Source of the DNA: a virus
Length of the DNA stretch: 20,956 bases
Strand: one strand, 5' to 3'
Virus record (IMG/VR): IMGVR_UViG_3300031801_000033
Location: 1 to 20,956 of that record
A program made the position numbers and the translations under genes. The notes beneath the pieces are model-generated. The model did no database searches, had not been told where the DNA came from, and saw nothing but the letters and a program-made list of their open reading frames with translations. Below, in pieces: positions 14,195 through 20,369 of this stretch. The number at the start of each line of letters is the position of its first letter. Within the stretch, counting starts at the first letter, position 1.

Positions 14195-14218
14195 AGAAAA
14201 GGGGCCCCGAAGGGCCCC
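14195..14218 (-). terminator. Rho-independent terminator with UUCG loop, between two short genes
   Basis: Minus strand GGGGCCC, loop TTCG, GGGCCCC, then TTTTCTT. Only about 10 bases separate it from the next ATG (14184), so it could act as an attenuator between the zinc-ribbon gene and the 82-residue gene. Confidence 0.85.
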
Positions 14219-14230
14219 ACTGGGAGAAAC

Positions 14231-14440
14231 CTAACCCAGAACTCCCATAAGGAGAAGCTCCGGGGCACCATACACCGCTGGCTTACCGCAGGCGTCACAT
14301 TGATACTTTCGTGCGTCAGGTTCAGCTGGATGATCCATGCCGCAGTTCGTGCAGTAACCAACATCAGACATGCCCATACCGCTTACGTCTTCCTCCGAAA
14401 CGTCGACGACGGTTCCTTCTTTGCATCGAAAACTAAACAT
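14231..14440 (-). CDS. Small zinc-ribbon phage protein
   Basis: 69 residues from the ATG 7 bases after GGGAGGG. Two CxxC pairs are visible, GYCTNCG at about 28-34 and QCDACGK at about 46-52, forming a treble-clef or ribbon-type zinc site; the end AVYGAPELLLMGVLG is typical of a widely distributed small phage family. Function unknown in that family. It has its own extended -10 promoter, a two-copy operator-like cluster upstream, and a terminator downstream. Confidence 0.82.
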   Translation of the reverse strand: MFSFRCKEGTVVDVSEEDVSGMGMSDVGYCTNCGMDHPAEPDARKYQCDACGKPAVYGAPELLLMGVLG

Positions 14441-14488
14441 GTATTCCCTCCCAGAAATGCTAGTCACCAACTGACCAGCGATGTATCC

Positions 14489-14497
14489 ATTCTAGCA
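14489..14497 (-). promoter_or_regulatory. Extended -10 promoter of the zinc-ribbon gene
   Basis: Minus strand TGCTAGAAT, an extended -10 (TGnTATAAT-like). No good -35 was found at 16-18 bases. The same sequence followed by GGAT occurs upstream of the 14615-15298 gene. Confidence 0.6.
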
Positions 14498-14547
14498 TGA
14501 ATCTACGTGTTAGCGCTAATGCAACGCATCGACCTGGAGCGAGATAA

Positions 14548-14591
14548 CGATAACTCCACCTGAGGTAACGATAACTCCACCTGGGGTAGCG
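14548..14591 (-). promoter_or_regulatory. Operator-like element cluster C (2 copies, 21-bp period)
   Basis: CGATAACTCCACCTGAGGTA followed by ACG at 14548-14570, then CGATAACTCCACCTGGGGTA followed by GCG at 14569-14591; the two overlap by 2 bp. Located about 50 bp upstream of the TGCTAGAAT promoter and directly next to the hairpin at 14591-14608. Confidence 0.88.
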
Positions 14592-14608
14592 GCCGGATTT
14601 CTCCGGCC
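14591..14608 (-). terminator. Hairpin after the Cys-rich gene, no T run
   Basis: GGCCGGA and TCCGGCC form a 7-bp stem with a 4-base loop. It lies 6 bases after the stop at 14615, where the other units have terminators, but there is no T run on the minus strand, so termination may be weak or factor-dependent. Confidence 0.5.
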
Positions 14609-14614
14609 TTCAGT

Positions 14615-15298
14615 TTAGTGTTCTTCGTCACTGACTCCAAACGCACGCCGCCCACTGTGACCGTTGCACCACTGGCATCGTTGACAGGTTGTCATCTTGC
14701 CAGCCTCAACAGCCGCTGGGCATTGCACGCACCCTTTCGGGAGAGGTTCGCCAACCGGGCGCGAGTAGAACGGACGCCATCCAAGCGCGAGAGCCTGATC
14801 CACTTCCGCTTCTGTTCGACAGGACGCCATAGAGAACGCCTTAAGCCAGTCGAGCGAACGCACGCGCCATCGTTGGGTGTAGCTGGTCATATTGCCTTGG
14901 CTCGTCTTCGCGAGTCCCTCCACAAGCCACCGAGGCAGGAACCCCGGATCACCATAGGCGCCAGCACGAACGCCAAGCCGAGGCAACCAGAACGCCGGCC
15001 AGTCTCGACGAGATACCACGCTAGATTGCTTGTGGGCTTGCCATGTCTGATTGGGAGCTCTCATACGCACATAACACCGCGCGCACCCGGCATCCTTACA
15101 CGTTCCCGGCCGACGTTCGCAGGAACCACAGACAAGCACATCGCCGCCGCGATCAATCGATTCATAAGGATTGACCGAAGATACTAAGATCCACAACTGC
15201 GCCATCGGGCCTGTCTTCGAGTTACTCGATAACCCTTGTTGCGGATCGTAGCCTGTGAGAATGGCGCGAATGTTCCGATCTGGCATAGCCTCAGGCAC
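14615..15298 (-). CDS. Cys-rich conserved phage protein of unknown function
   Basis: 227 residues from a GTG preceded by GGAGGGG; an ATG at 15337 would coincide with the expected transcript start and an ATG at 15286 has its SD too close. Features: RAILTGYDPQQGLSSNSKTG near the start, VCGSCERRPG..CKDAGCARCYV, then WLPRLGVRAGAYGDPGFLP, QRWRVRSLDWLKAFSMASCR, ALGWRPFYSRPVG, and a C-terminal VQCPAAVE..TTCQRCQWCNG cluster. This order (N-terminal CxxC, CYV, GAYGDP, MAS, GWRPF, CPA, CxxCxxC) is a phage/plasmid family I recognise; its function is unknown to me. The many cysteines suggest metal or Fe-S binding. Confidence 0.8.
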   Translation of the reverse strand: MPEAMPDRNIRAILTGYDPQQGLSSNSKTGPMAQLWILVSSVNPYESIDRGGDVLVCGSCERRPGTCKDAGCARCYVRMRAPNQTWQAHKQSSVVSRRDWPAFWLPRLGVRAGAYGDPGFLPRWLVEGLAKTSQGNMTSYTQRWRVRSLDWLKAFSMASCRTEAEVDQALALGWRPFYSRPVGEPLPKGCVQCPAAVEAGKMTTCQRCQWCNGHSGRRAFGVSDEEH

Positions 15299-15343
15299 CG
15301 CACCCCTCCAACTAGATTTTCCCTCCCATAACAACATGAATCC

Positions 15344-15352
15344 ATTCTAGCA
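15344..15352 (-). promoter_or_regulatory. Extended -10 promoter of the Cys-rich gene
   Basis: Minus strand TGCTAGAAT followed by GGAT, the same sequence as at 14489-14497. No clear -35. Transcript start would be near 15337. Confidence 0.58.
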
Positions 15353-15400
15353 CGTTCGTGTCTGCACTGCCTAGCTGGCCGGTTATAACTACTGAAAGAG

Positions 15401-15521
15401 CAATAGGTTCCACCTGAGATAGCGACACCTGAGGTATGGAGGTTCTCGTGGATTCACGATAACTCCACCTGAGGTAACGATACCTACACCTGAGTTGGCG
15501 ATACTTGGGCCTGAGTTGGCG
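15401..15521 (-). promoter_or_regulatory. Operator-like element cluster D (at least 4 copies)
   Basis: A variant at 15401-15424 (TTCCACCTGAGATAGCG core), a partial copy at about 15424-15436, a full copy at 15457-15479 (CGATAACTCCACCTGAGGTA then ACG), and diverging copies at 15478-15500 and 15499-15521 in strict 21-bp steps. The last ones overlap the end of the small-terminase gene and encode its repeated QVSPTQ tail. Confidence 0.82.
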
Positions 15522-16074
15522 ATACTTGGGCCGACACGGCGCTGAGTTCGGCGTAGGCCTGTTCAACCTTCGCCAGCTGCTGATCAGACATGGCCTGTAG
15601 CTGTTCTGGGGAAAAATGCACGACCGCATGGACATGCTGGTGCTGGTCTGGCTTCAAGAGTCCGAGATGCCGACACAGCTGCTCAAGCGCCCTCACCTTG
15701 TCCCATGTCTTAATCCGACTAACCTTTGTCACGCCATCCTTGCTGGTGGTCACCTCGATACTCGCGATGGACGCGGCTGCCTCGTCACTGAGCGCATGAA
15801 TCGGCTGAACCGAGCCATCCTCCGCCAAGAGCGCCCGAATGTCGGAGAACGCAATCTGAGCCAGTTCCGCCAAGACATTCTCGGCTCGAATCGACGCTCG
15901 ATCTAACTGCCCTTTGTGTATGCGCTGCACGAGCGCGGCCACCTCGGGTTTTTGCAAGAGGTCAAAGCCCTGACTGGAGGCCGACCGTGCATTATAGCCA
16001 GCACGAACAGCTGCCTGTGTACAATTCAGATCCACGCAGTATTCATTGGCAAATCGCCGTTGTTTGTCATTCAT
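15484..16074 (-). CDS. Terminase small subunit (Terminase_2-like)
   Basis: 196 residues. MNDKQRRFANEYCVDLNCTQ followed by AAVRAGYNARSASSQGFDLL is the typical helix-turn-helix start of the Terminase_2 small-subunit family, then KPEVAALVQRIHKGQ and a central AELAQIAFSDIRALL. It binds the packaging start site and recruits TerL to the DNA. The C-terminal tail QVSPTQAQVSPTQV is made of a 7-residue repeat encoded by the 21-bp operator-like units, so the tail probably evolved from them. Only a weak SD (GGGATGA) precedes the ATG. It is separated from TerL by about 5.5 kb of other genes, unlike P22 where TerS and TerL are adjacent. Confidence 0.9.
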   Translation of the reverse strand: MNDKQRRFANEYCVDLNCTQAAVRAGYNARSASSQGFDLLQKPEVAALVQRIHKGQLDRASIRAENVLAELAQIAFSDIRALLAEDGSVQPIHALSDEAAASIASIEVTTSKDGVTKVSRIKTWDKVRALEQLCRHLGLLKPDQHQHVHAVVHFSPEQLQAMSDQQLAKVEQAYAELSAVSAQVSPTQAQVSPTQV

Positions 16075-16163
16075 CCCATCAGTATACAGACGAATTGTCT
16101 TGCGTTCTACGGTGGTTAGTGTAGACTCGTATTATTCAGTCAACAAAACAGGGAGGGGAACCA
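16075..16163. promoter_or_regulatory. Divergent promoter region between TerS and the rightward accessory genes
   Basis: Minus strand TATACT (16086-16081) lies about 7 bases before the TerS ATG, with a poor -35 (TAGAAC, 17 spacer). On the plus strand TTGCGT, 16 bases, TAGACT (about 16100-16127) could drive the rightward genes. Both are weak guesses from motif reading. Confidence 0.4.
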
Positions 16164-16439
16164 ATGACATCGACCACTCGACCCAAGTGGGGTCACGGCC
16201 ATCAATCACTAGACGGGTACAACGCCTGCCCGATCTGCGGCGAAAGCATCTACGGCTCCATGGATACGCCAATATCTTTTGTGCGACTAGACAGTGAGGG
16301 CATTCCGCTCGAATGGGATGAGGACGTGGATGTCGAATTTTCTGTGCGATGCCATGGTGACCCATCGCATAACGCCGACGAGATGCAGCGCCGCTACGAA
16401 GACGACGCACAGAAACATGAACCCCCAGTGGGACACTAA
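16164..16439 (+). CDS. Small zinc-knuckle-like protein, paralogue A
   Basis: 91 residues after a strong SD (GGGAGGGG). YNACPICGESIYGSMDTPIS at 19-38 carries a CPIC pair; VDVEFSVRCHGDPSHN at about 55-70 supplies further Cys/His ligands. Acidic overall. It is clearly similar to the protein at 16581-16832 (CPICG, MD-P-I, VEFS-C-GDP, EM-Y). No family or function recognised. First gene of the rightward accessory operon. Confidence 0.72.
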   Translation: MTSTTRPKWGHGHQSLDGYNACPICGESIYGSMDTPISFVRLDSEGIPLEWDEDVDVEFSVRCHGDPSHNADEMQRRYEDDAQKHEPPVGH

Positions 16440-16440
16440 G

Positions 16441-16584
16441 ATGGCAAACCGGTACAACGAGTTGACGCTCACGCAACAACGCATTGTGGACATCATCATC
16501 AACGCTATTGCCGCGTCACCCGACGACCCCGTAGGCACCACGATTCAGCAGTGCCTCAAAGCCCCCAAGGAGCGCACCACATGA
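16441..16584 (+). CDS. Very small hypothetical protein
   Basis: 47 residues, MANRYNELTLTQQRIVDIII then NAIAASPDDPVGTTIQQ and KERTT. A TLTQQRIVDIIINAIA helix pair could be part of a helix-turn-helix, but it is too short to call. Starts one base after the stop of paralogue A; only a poor SD is visible. Its stop overlaps the next ATG as ATGA. The last codons (KERTT) come from the same duplicated junction sequence as seen after the 83-residue gene. Confidence 0.5.
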   Translation: MANRYNELTLTQQRIVDIIINAIAASPDDPVGTTIQQCLKAPKERTT

Positions 16585-16832
16585 AAACACAGTTTTTCTA
16601 CGATAAGAAGCAGAAATCTGGAGACGGACTCTATAGCAACTGCCCCATTTGCGGGGCTGATATCAGTGGAACCATGGACGTACCGATCTTCGACATTGAA
16701 GTGTGTGACGGGATGGGGCCAACGGCATGGACTGATGACGACCAAGGCGTGGAATTTTCGTTCAGCTGCAACGGTGACCCAGAACATACGTCTTTGGAAA
16801 TGCATGAACACTACAAGGAGCGCACCACATGA
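16581..16832 (+). CDS. Small zinc-knuckle-like protein, paralogue B
   Basis: 83 residues. SNCPICGADISGTMDVPIFD and VEFSFSCNGDPEHTSLEMHE align with paralogue A, so the pair arose by duplication. Starts at ATGA overlap with the previous stop, SD AAGGAG 9 bases upstream. Acidic. The N-terminus MKTQFFYDKKQKSGDG shares KQKS-DG with the next protein, again by duplicated DNA. Function unknown. Confidence 0.72.
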   Translation: MKTQFFYDKKQKSGDGLYSNCPICGADISGTMDVPIFDIEVCDGMGPTAWTDDDQGVEFSFSCNGDPEHTSLEMHEHYKERTT

Positions 16833-17164
16833 AGCAGAAATCTGAAGACGGCATCGCAATAGAAGTAGATACCAGGCAATGGGCAGATGACGTGGAAGGC
16901 CCAACAGTATGCCTGCGACCAGCAGGCACAGGAGACTACGGGTCAGCCGACGGACATGGCTGGCCGGTCATCGTGGAAATTTTTGATGGCGTACCAATCC
17001 TGCACGTTTGGGCCGACATCAATCAGGAAGACCCCACGCATCGCATCGACCTACGGGGAGCCTATGAGGCGCATCGACGGCCTGATGGGCAAACATCCCC
17101 AAGTCGCATATACGAATATGAAGACACGTATGGCGCACCACAAAAACAGGAGGACGACCAATGA
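16829..17164 (+). CDS. Conserved phage protein of unknown function
   Basis: 111 residues; ATGA overlap with the previous stop and the same AAGGAG SD. ADGHGWPVIVEIFDGVPILH followed by VWADINQEDPTHRIDLRGAY is a sequence pattern I know from small hypothetical proteins of many phages (WADI-EDPTH-I-L-GA). Acidic, beta-rich, no catalytic residues visible. Function unknown. ATGA overlap with the next gene. Confidence 0.75.
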   Translation: MKQKSEDGIAIEVDTRQWADDVEGPTVCLRPAGTGDYGSADGHGWPVIVEIFDGVPILHVWADINQEDPTHRIDLRGAYEAHRRPDGQTSPSRIYEYEDTYGAPQKQEDDQ

Positions 17165-17682
17165 GAGAAGTCACAGTCAAGCGTAGCGAATGGTTACGGG
17201 GAGATAATCGTGCAATCCGAAATAGACTCGCGGAGACATATGTCAACGCCCATGGACATGGGATGCGCGAAGCACAAAGCATTGGGACAACCCTCTGCGA
17301 AACGTTCCTCGCCGACAATGACCCCAACTGCGCCGTCACCGGTCGTTGCTGCCTCGGATTTTGGGCCAACAGTATCGGATTTTCTGACGACGAATTATCG
17401 CATCAAGGCACGCCACATGACCTTGCGGCATCCCACTGCCCCACGTACACTGAGTTGCAGACACTGACCGAGCAGGACAAAGAACTGCTCGACAGTTTAG
17501 CCAACTGGGATGGTGACCCGGTCAGGACATGGGATTGTTTCGACAACGACTGTGCGCCGAACAGTAATTTTAGCCAAATGATGCGGATCAATGATGATCC
17601 AACAATCAATGACGCAGAGCGAGAAGCTCACCTAATCACGATGGGCGCAAGAGAAGATATTGAATTTACCTTTGTTGACTAG
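17161..17682 (+). CDS. Conserved phage protein (WLRGD ... CCLGF type)
   Basis: 173 residues, SD AGGAGG 7 bases upstream. MREVTVKRSEWLRGDNRAIR at the start and GRCCLGFWANSIGFSDDELS at about 60-80 match a small phage family with WLRG and CCLGF motifs, function unknown. The C-terminal half (LTEQDKELLDSLANWDGDPV to the end) is acidic and helical, with SQMMRINDDPTINDAEREAH. Several cysteines could bind metal. Confidence 0.78.
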   Translation: MREVTVKRSEWLRGDNRAIRNRLAETYVNAHGHGMREAQSIGTTLCETFLADNDPNCAVTGRCCLGFWANSIGFSDDELSHQGTPHDLAASHCPTYTELQTLTEQDKELLDSLANWDGDPVRTWDCFDNDCAPNSNFSQMMRINDDPTINDAEREAHLITMGAREDIEFTFVD

Positions 17683-17694
17683 GGAGGACAACGA

Positions 17695-17964
17695 ATGGCC
17701 TTCGAATTTATTGGCGACAAGCTCATGGTGAAAAACACCAAGCGGAAACGTATCCATATCAACCGCCACGTGATGGCGCGGAACAAGAAGCAACAGGAAG
17801 ATCGACCGGCCATTGGCGTGGAGATACTCGGAATGCAGAAAGTGTATGGGCATAGCGTGTCCATCCTTGGCCCATCACGGGTCATACATACAGAAGACAA
17901 GCCGTTGAAGTGCGGCGCACGGGCATGGGTGGAGACAACGGCCCCTGTTGTTGTCAACCCATGA
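17695..17964 (+). CDS. Conserved small phage protein (YGHSV ... CGARAWVET type)
   Basis: 89 residues after GGGAGG. KRKRIHINRHVMARNKKQ, then RPAIGVEILGMQKVYGHSVS and KPLKCGARAWVETTAPVVV. This order of motifs (H-N-HV-NKK, YGH, P-PL-CGAR-WIET) is shared by a widespread phage and plasmid family of unknown function. Basic N-terminal half, beta-rich. Stop overlaps the next ATG as ATGA. Confidence 0.8.
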   Translation: MAFEFIGDKLMVKNTKRKRIHINRHVMARNKKQQEDRPAIGVEILGMQKVYGHSVSILGPSRVIHTEDKPLKCGARAWVETTAPVVVNP

Positions 17965-18200
17965 CGCCCCGTTGGGACTGGTGGACTCACGAGATGGAAC
18001 AACCAGCAGATGTCATCGTCGCGATCAGCGCCGCCTTCTATCGCTTCACCCCACAGTCACCGTATGCCAAGCACTGGTGCGATGAACATATCGACCATGA
18101 CATGCTGTACCCTGACGAAGGGCTTATGGTCAGTGTCGAGGTTGGTCGCGCACTGGTGCATACGATGACGGAAGCTGGACTGACCCTTGATCGACAATAG
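17961..18200 (+). CDS. Small hypothetical protein
   Basis: 79 residues from the ATG overlapping the previous stop (ATGA). MTPRWDWWTHEMEQPADVIV then AISAAFYRFTPQSPYAKHWC and EGLMVSVEVGRALVHTMTEA. Helical, acidic, no known motif. A longer upstream frame lacks an SD. Confidence 0.65.
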   Translation: MTPRWDWWTHEMEQPADVIVAISAAFYRFTPQSPYAKHWCDEHIDHDMLYPDEGLMVSVEVGRALVHTMTEAGLTLDRQ

Positions 18201-18209
18201 GAGGAAGCC

Positions 18210-18650
18210 ATGACAATTCCATTAGGGTTTTGCGTAGATAGATCAAGAGAGGCACTACCAAATAACTACGGAGAAAATAGACGACGATCGCCAGACCCCA
18301 TCACATATGGATGTCTGTATTACTACACCCCCGTCGAATGGGATTTCGACCCACTTATTCATCGACGGCCAGCGAAGCATCAACAGATTCGGGTGAGGTA
18401 TCTCTCCGATATCAAAGACTTTTCCTTAAACTATGTCGCAGTATCAGAGGCAGACAGTGACGAAATCATTGGGATTGTTCCAACCAGAAGCCTCTCACCA
18501 GACTACCCAAAGCGCATCCGGACGCCTGATCCCGACCCCTGCCAGCATCGAGATAGTGGACGAGGTGTCTGCGTCGAATGCGGAACATTCCTGGAGGATA
18601 AGACATGGCGACAAAAGACTCAAAAAAATACGACCTGCTCAACGACATGA
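18210..18650 (+). CDS. Hypothetical protein with C-terminal Cys cluster
   Basis: 146 residues, SD AGGAGG 6 bases upstream. N-terminus MTIPLGFCVDRSREALPNNY; middle with PITYGCLYYYTPVEWDFDPL and RVRYLSDIKDFSLNYVAVSE; C-terminal CQHRDSGRGVCVECGTFLED offers a C-H...C-C metal site. Function unknown. The last 46 bases overlap the next gene in another frame. Confidence 0.68.
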   Translation: MTIPLGFCVDRSREALPNNYGENRRRSPDPITYGCLYYYTPVEWDFDPLIHRRPAKHQQIRVRYLSDIKDFSLNYVAVSEADSDEIIGIVPTRSLSPDYPKRIRTPDPDPCQHRDSGRGVCVECGTFLEDKTWRQKTQKNTTCSTT

Positions 18651-18943
18651 TTGAGGACGGCTCCATCTCAGAAGATCAATGGAAAGAACTTGAACTGATC
18701 GCCACGAAAGTGATTGCGAAGGTGCGGGAATTGTCGCACCAGGAACTATGGCTAGCCACGGCCAGTACGGCACTGGTGATGAGCTATCTCCTCGCGATGT
18801 CAGGCGTCAGCCTATCGGTACGAGAAGGCATTATGGAATTCATCGAAGCGCACCGAGACGTGCTGCGACAACAACTCGAAGCAACCGATATCAATGTCGC
18901 CATGCAACCCCCGACTGACGACGATACCCCGACGATTCATTAA
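18605..18943 (+). CDS. Hypothetical protein with a central hydrophobic helix
   Basis: 112 residues; SD GGAGG about 7 bases before the ATG. Acidic helical N-terminus (LLNDMIEDGSISEDQWKELE), then a hydrophobic stretch ELWLATASTALVMSYLLAMS that may be a membrane segment, then a helical part IMEFIEAHRDVLRQQLEATD and an acidic tail. Its stop overlaps, tail to tail by 4 bases, the stop of the leftward gene at 18940. Confidence 0.68.
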   Translation: MATKDSKKYDLLNDMIEDGSISEDQWKELELIATKVIAKVRELSHQELWLATASTALVMSYLLAMSGVSLSVREGIMEFIEAHRDVLRQQLEATDINVAMQPPTDDDTPTIH

Positions 18944-19095
18944 CGACGACCGACCCTCGCTCTCCTCGTGGAGGCACGTTTGAAGTACTCAACCTGGCTG
19001 AGTCTCTTCTTCGCGCCTTCACGAGTCTTGTGTTCTCCCATATTTTTTCCCGTCTTCGAGACGACACGATACGCATTCTTCACTTTCTTAATCAT
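18940..19095 (-). CDS. Conserved very small phage protein (KTREGAKKRLSQVEYFK type)
   Basis: 51 residues from the ATG 6 bases after GGGAG; an upstream extension has no support. MIKKVKNAYRVVSKTGKNMG followed by EHKTREGAKKRLSQVEYFKR is a very common small phage protein pattern (K-VVS-tGK-lg-yKT---A-kRL-QVEyFK). Basic, probably folds as a small beta-beta-helix unit. Function unknown. It overlaps the upstream gene by 8 bases. Confidence 0.85.
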   Translation of the reverse strand: MIKKVKNAYRVVSKTGKNMGEHKTREGAKKRLSQVEYFKRASTRRARVGRR

Positions 19096-19753
19096 CAGTA
19101 TCTCCCAAGATTGGTGTTCCAAAGCCCACAATCACGACACGTCCATCCGCAGGCGACGACCCCCATCCTTGAAACGGCCAACGACTATGAAACAGGTGCG
19201 ATGGATAGACCGTGAGGCGATTCGCTTTGAGTGGAGCGACGGTATCTAACGTCCAACAGCGTAGGTCACCAGCGTCTTCATTGAGCAGTCGCGCATGTTC
19301 ATCCTGTGTCTCTGGTGTAAATCGCAGGCCACTCCCATGTTTGTAGTGATCAAAGAATGCCGTGCCAGAGGGGTGACTCCCTCGTATGGCTGGCGTCTGT
19401 CCATCCGTCGGACTCCAGACCCACGCATGGGTGCCTCCCATCATCGCGTCCGTATGAATCCTGATGTCAGCATCGATTGCATCCGTTGAGAGTCGAGCAA
19501 AGGTCATGGCGTCATCAAGGTCAGACACGCCAAGGCACGCCTGTACAGACCGATACACCAGACGTTCAATGAACGGTGTTAATCTGGCAATCGTGAAGGG
19601 CGTTCCACCATGCCGTTCAACGCGGAAGGGTGCCTCGTGACGAAGCCAGTCATTCACGTCATCAACACCTGGAATGGCGTCATCCCAGACGCCAACCACA
19701 TTCTCGCGGAACGGTGACCACTTCAACGCTGGCGACTTCATCACTTTCGGCAT
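19088..19753 (-). CDS. DUF6445-like / 2OG-Fe(II) oxygenase-fold protein
   Basis: 221 residues from ATG with SD AAGGA upstream. IRIHTDAMMGGTHAWVW gives an HxD pair (H100, D102), followed by HPSGTAFFDHYKHGSGLRF and the C-terminal RLTVYPSHLFHSRWPFQGWG (H186 or H189) and R205 in DGRVVIVGFG. The HxD...H...R order and the G-T-A-F-F-H block are those of the DUF6445 and related prolyl-hydroxylase-like families. It may hydroxylate a protein or small molecule using Fe(II) and 2-oxoglutarate; the substrate is unknown. It lies in an operon with nuclease and winged-helix genes. Confidence 0.7.
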   Translation of the reverse strand: MPKVMKSPALKWSPFRENVVGVWDDAIPGVDDVNDWLRHEAPFRVERHGGTPFTIARLTPFIERLVYRSVQACLGVSDLDDAMTFARLSTDAIDADIRIHTDAMMGGTHAWVWSPTDGQTPAIRGSHPSGTAFFDHYKHGSGLRFTPETQDEHARLLNEDAGDLRCWTLDTVAPLKANRLTVYPSHLFHSRWPFQGWGSSPADGRVVIVGFGTPILGDTDD

Positions 19754-20058
19754 AGTCCTTCCTTGTGTAATTGGAGCGCCCATGCCACAGCGGCCTCGAC
19801 ACTGCGCAAGACCACGACCGGAGCGCCTGTCCATGTCGCGACAAACGTTTGCTGATCAGGTGTCAGCTTTTGCGCAGACGGTACCTTTGCCCCATCCTTG
19901 ACTTCGATTAAGTACGTCACGCCATGAATGCCGCAAATGAGGTCTGGAATTCCATTGCCCTGACCAGCCAATGACCTGATACTGACCCCTGGCACTGAGC
20001 GAAGGGCTGCAATAATGACACTCTGGTTCCGATCAACCTTCGCGGCTCGACGCATCAT
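19741..20058 (-). CDS. VRR-NUC / PD-(D/E)XK nuclease-like protein
   Basis: 105 residues (a second ATG follows directly). RNQSVIIAALRSVPGVSIRS at 10-29, NGIPDLICG with D39, LIEVKDG with E52 and K54, and SAQKLTPDQQTFVATW at 61-76 together form the D...ExK core and downstream Q of the VRR-NUC-type nuclease fold. In phages such small nucleases act on branched DNA or replication intermediates. SD GAGAGG precedes the start. It overlaps both neighbours, so operon expression is likely. Confidence 0.82.
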   Translation of the reverse strand: MMRRAAKVDRNQSVIIAALRSVPGVSIRSLAGQGNGIPDLICGIHGVTYLIEVKDGAKVPSAQKLTPDQQTFVATWTGAPVVVLRSVEAAVAWALQLHKEGLCRK

Positions 20059-20311
20059 CAACCTCTCGCACGAGACAAAAGTCTGTACCAGACTCATCAG
20101 GGATGTAACGATACTCCGAGATGGACTTCCCTTTGACCTTGCGCTGACGATTATCTATGGTCATGCCAAGCTGACGCCGACAATCAGACACTCTGGTGCG
20201 CCAAGCATACTCACCGCCGACACGTTGGAGCTCTCGTCCATCGACCCATTCGTGAGGACGTGACCGAAAGTAACTGGCTAGCTTCTCAACCATACGTGTT
20301 TTGGGTGCCAT
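20033..20311 (-). CDS. Winged-helix DNA-binding protein
   Basis: 92 residues from ATG with GGAG 9 bases upstream; a longer start at 20377 overlaps the upstream stop by 8 bases and is possible. KLASYFRSRPHEWVDGRELQ followed by GEYAWRTRVSDCRRQLGM is a helix-turn-helix unit with recognition helix AWRTRVSDCRRQLGM, and SISEYRYIP is the wing. The pattern is common in small phage winged-helix proteins. It may regulate or assist the nuclease and replication genes beside it. Confidence 0.78.
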   Translation of the reverse strand: MAPKTRMVEKLASYFRSRPHEWVDGRELQRVGGEYAWRTRVSDCRRQLGMTIDNRQRKVKGKSISEYRYIPDESGTDFCLVREVDDASSREG

Positions 20312-20369
20312 CGAACGCTTCTCCACTGGGCCAAACGCCTGCGTCGGATCAAAGACCGGAACTGACCGT

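Noticed and set aside
13191-15521. CRISPR array
   Set aside because: Copies are spaced 21-28 bp start to start, leaving essentially no spacers, are spread over four intergenic clusters, and no cas genes are present.
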